From contig DKJA01000064.1 in NCBI GenBank assembly GCA_002454505.1, positions 1 through 22,177 on the forward strand: a stretch of 22,177 bases of DNA. The letters run 5' to 3'. Numbering within the stretch: position 1 is the first letter of the stretch; every line of letters begins with the position of its first letter. The notes under the pieces were generated by a model. That model was not told where the DNA came from and ran no database searches. It worked only from the letters and a program-made list of their open reading frames with translations. The DNA comes from Oxalobacteraceae bacterium UBA6704 (GTDB lineage Bacteria > Pseudomonadota > Gammaproteobacteria > Burkholderiales > Burkholderiaceae_D). A program made the translations under genes and the position numbers. Below are positions 20,121 through 22,177 of the stretch, one piece after another.

Positions 20121-22085
20121 ATGGACAATGAAATCTACCTCGACGGCAATGCCACCACCGCCGTGCTGCCTGCCGCGCTGCGCGCCGCCGTGCACGCGAT
20201 GGACGAACGCTACGGCAATCCCAGCAGCACCCACGCCACCGGCCTGAAGGCCAGGTCTGTGCTGGACGAAGCGCGTCAGCGCGCCCGCCGCGTGGTGGGC
20301 GCCGGCAACGGTCGGCTGATGTTCAACAGCGGCGCCACCGAAGGCATCCAGACGGCGGTGCTGTCCGCGCTGTGCGCCGTCCGCGCACGCCGCGCCCAGG
20401 GCTTGCCGGCAGGTTCGTTGCTTGTCTACGGCGCCACGGAACACAAGGCGGTGCCGGAAGCGCTGGCGCACTGGAACGCGCTGCTGGGACTGGACCTGCA
20501 ACTGGTGAAACTCCCCGTCGATGCGGACGGCCGCCACGACCTGGCCGCGCTGCGCGCGCTGGCACCGGACGCGGCCTTCGTCTGCACGATGGCGGCAAAC
20601 AACGAAACGGGTGTGATTTCCGACCTGCCCGGCATTGCCGCGGCGCTGGCCGGCAGCCCGGCGCTGTGGATGGTCGATTGCGTGCAGGCGCTGGGCAAGC
20701 TGGCGCTGGGCCTGGCCGACACGCGCATCGATTACGCGCCGTTCTCCGGTCATAAACTGTATGCGCCGAAAGGCATCGGCATGCTGTACGTGCGCGCCGG
20801 CGCGCCGTTCACGCCGTTGATGATGGGCGGCGGCCAGGAAACGGGCGAACGGTCCGGCACCGAGAACATGGCCGGCATCGCCGCGCTGGGCGCCGTGCTG
20901 CGGGCGCTGGAAGAGGGCGGCACGTTCCGCACCTCCGCCGAGCTGACGGGCTTTCGCGACCGCCTTGCCGCCGCACTGTCGGAAGCGCTTCCCGGCATCG
21001 TCTTCAATGCGCCGTTCGGCAAGGCGCTGCCGACCACTTTGAATTTTTCTGTGCCCGGCCTGTCCAGCAAGGAACTGCTCGACCTGTTCGATGCCGCCGC
21101 CGTGCGCGTGTCGGCAGGCAGCGCGTGCTCCGCGGCCAAGGCCCAGCCTTCTTATGTGCTGGCGGCGATGGGCCTGCCGGACTGGCGCAGCAGCAGCGCC
21201 GTGCGGCTGTCGTTCGGCCCGGCAACGGACGAGGCAACGATCGCCGCCGCCTGCGCCCGCATCGCCCGCTGCGGCGACGCGCTGCGGGCCGCCGGTTTGC
21301 TGGGCGGCGAGGCCAGCCGTCCGCTGGATGGCCTGCTGCAACTGACCGCCGGCGGCGCCCATACCTGGCTCGTGCTGGATGCGGCCAGCCGCACCGCTGC
21401 TGTCATCGATCCACAGCCGGAGCTGGCCGCGCGCATCGATGCGCTGCTGGATGGCCAGGGCTACCGGCTGGTTGCCCGGCTGTCCACGCAAGACGGCACC
21501 TCACGGCCCGCCGCTGGCGACACCATTGCACTGGGCAACCAGGTTCTGCGCCGCGCCGTGCTGCAGGCTGGCAGCGCGTGTTACCTGCTGGGCGCGGCCG
21601 ACGCCGCGCCGCGCCATGCCTTCATCGGCGCCGCTGCGCCGGAGCAACTGGGCGGCCTCGTTGCCGACGACACGCTGCTGTGCGCAGCGAGCGAGCAGCA
21701 CAGCGCTTTCGGCACGACGCTGCGTGCGCAAGCCGCCGGCATGAACGACATGCATCTCGACAGCGCCGCGCTGGGTGCCTTCCTGCGCGACCATCCGGAT
21801 GCGGTGCTGGTGGACGTGCGCGAAGCCTATGAACACGCGGCAAACGAACGCGCGGTCGCCGGCCCGGCGCCGGTCAACGTGCCGCTCAGCCGGCTCGCCG
21901 GGCAGCTGCCCGGCAAAACCGACAACGCCGCGTCGGCCGGCGCCGTGCCGCTGGTGTTCTTCTGCCGCAGCGGCAACCGCAGCGCCCGCGCCGCCGCCTG
22001 CCTGCGCTCGCTCGGCTACCGGCATGCGTATCATCTGGCCGGCGGCGTTGCGCTGGCTGCCGCGCCGTTGCTGCTGGCTGCATAA
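20121..22085 (+). CDS. Cysteine desulfurase - decayed MBL - rhodanese fusion
   Basis: A 654-residue three-part protein. Residues 1-390 are a NifS/IscS-type class V aminotransferase: H108 (ATEHK), D186 and Q189 (VDCVQ), the PLP lysine K212 (SGHKLYAPKG) and the persulfide cysteine C336 (SAGSACS) are all present. Residues 404-540 align by eye with persulfide dioxygenase-like metallo-beta-lactamase domains (HTWLVLDAASRTAAVIDP; GDTIALGNQVLRR; DDTLLCAASEQHS), but the metal-binding histidines and aspartates are gone. Residues 544-654 are a rhodanese with active-site loop C615-RSGNRS. Sulfur could pass from C336 to C615 within one chain. No iscU or sufE lies beside it. The ATG at 20121 gives the usual N-terminus; the Shine-Dalgarno is poor. 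Confidence 0.88.
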   Translation: MDNEIYLDGNATTAVLPAALRAAVHAMDERYGNPSSTHATGLKARSVLDEARQRARRVVGAGNGRLMFNSGATEGIQTAVLSALCAVRARRAQGLPAGSLLVYGATEHKAVPEALAHWNALLGLDLQLVKLPVDADGRHDLAALRALAPDAAFVCTMAANNETGVISDLPGIAAALAGSPALWMVDCVQALGKLALGLADTRIDYAPFSGHKLYAPKGIGMLYVRAGAPFTPLMMGGGQETGERSGTENMAGIAALGAVLRALEEGGTFRTSAELTGFRDRLAAALSEALPGIVFNAPFGKALPTTLNFSVPGLSSKELLDLFDAAAVRVSAGSACSAAKAQPSYVLAAMGLPDWRSSSAVRLSFGPATDEATIAAACARIARCGDALRAAGLLGGEASRPLDGLLQLTAGGAHTWLVLDAASRTAAVIDPQPELAARIDALLDGQGYRLVARLSTQDGTSRPAAGDTIALGNQVLRRAVLQAGSACYLLGAADAAPRHAFIGAAAPEQLGGLVADDTLLCAASEQHSAFGTTLRAQAAGMNDMHLDSAALGAFLRDHPDAVLVDVREAYEHAANERAVAGPAPVNVPLSRLAGQLPGKTDNAASAGAVPLVFFCRSGNRSARAAACLRSLGYRHAYHLAGGVALAAAPLLLAA

Positions 22086-22098
22086 GCTGCCGGGGCAT

Positions 22099-22177
22099 GG
22101 GGCACTGTCCCCGCACGGGGGCTGTCCGCGGGGTTGCTTTTGACTCTGCCACCGATCAACAGAAAAGCAACCCCGGG
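22099..22177. repeat. GC-rich repeat region with a 13-bp inverted repeat
   Basis: CGGGGTTGCTTTT (22129-22141) and AAAAGCAACCCCG (22163-22175) are perfect inverted arms around 21 nt. Just before them, GGGG-CACTGT-CCCC (22099-22112), then CGGGGG and a second CTGTCC (22122-22127) form a compact dyad-rich tract. It could be the terminator of the fusion gene, or part of an intergenic repeat family of the kind common in Oxalobacteraceae. The window ends inside it. Confidence 0.6.

Noticed and set aside
20031..21491. A 486-codon - strand frame opposite the desulfurase fusion
   Set aside because: Gln/Arg/Ala/Gly-rich with no domain; the desulfurase motifs on the + strand are intact.

Overview
The window looks like chromosomal DNA of a high-GC betaproteobacterium, most likely of the Oxalobacteraceae (Massilia, Duganella or Janthinobacterium type). 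This is inferred from the gene order tuf - tRNA-Trp - secE - nusG - rplK - rplA - rplJ - rplL - rpoB - rpoC, from the RpoB N-terminus (MHYSFTEKKRIRKSF) and from the GC-rich flanking genes. No database search was possible.

Positions 1-12,624 are the core gene-expression block, all on the + strand. The 3' end of tuf is followed by tRNA-Trp, the translocase subunit SecE, the elongation factor NusG, ribosomal proteins L11, L1, L10 and L7/L12, and the beta and beta-prime subunits of RNA polymerase. The non-coding parts hold recognisable control elements: an extended -10 promoter before the tRNA, an L10-leader-like stem before rplJ, a long RNase III/attenuator-type hairpin between rplL and rpoB, a hairpin between rpoB and rpoC, and two hairpins after rpoC, the second with a T-tract. 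The rplL-rpoB gap also carries a small tandem array of 16-nt units.

Positions 12,625-22,177 are accessory or housekeeping genes in mixed orientation. They are a small exported Cys-containing protein of unknown function; a GFA-family zinc protein divergent from a winged-helix regulator with a decayed nucleotidyltransferase domain; an orphan membrane histidine kinase divergent from a hotdog thioesterase of the enediyne-thioesterase (CalE7/DynE7) type; an apparent Lrp - HPP/CBS membrane protein - DUF885 hydrolase run on the - strand; and a 654-residue fusion of cysteine desulfurase, a decayed metallo-beta-lactamase domain and rhodanese.

The best candidates for new biology are two. One is the three-part sulfur-transfer fusion, whose middle domain keeps the outline of a persulfide dioxygenase but has lost every metal ligand I looked for. 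The other is the divergent kinase/thioesterase pair, whose shared 212-nt control region holds helically phased direct repeats and two mutually exclusive RNA hairpins. No CRISPR array, insertion sequence, phage gene or replication origin was seen.
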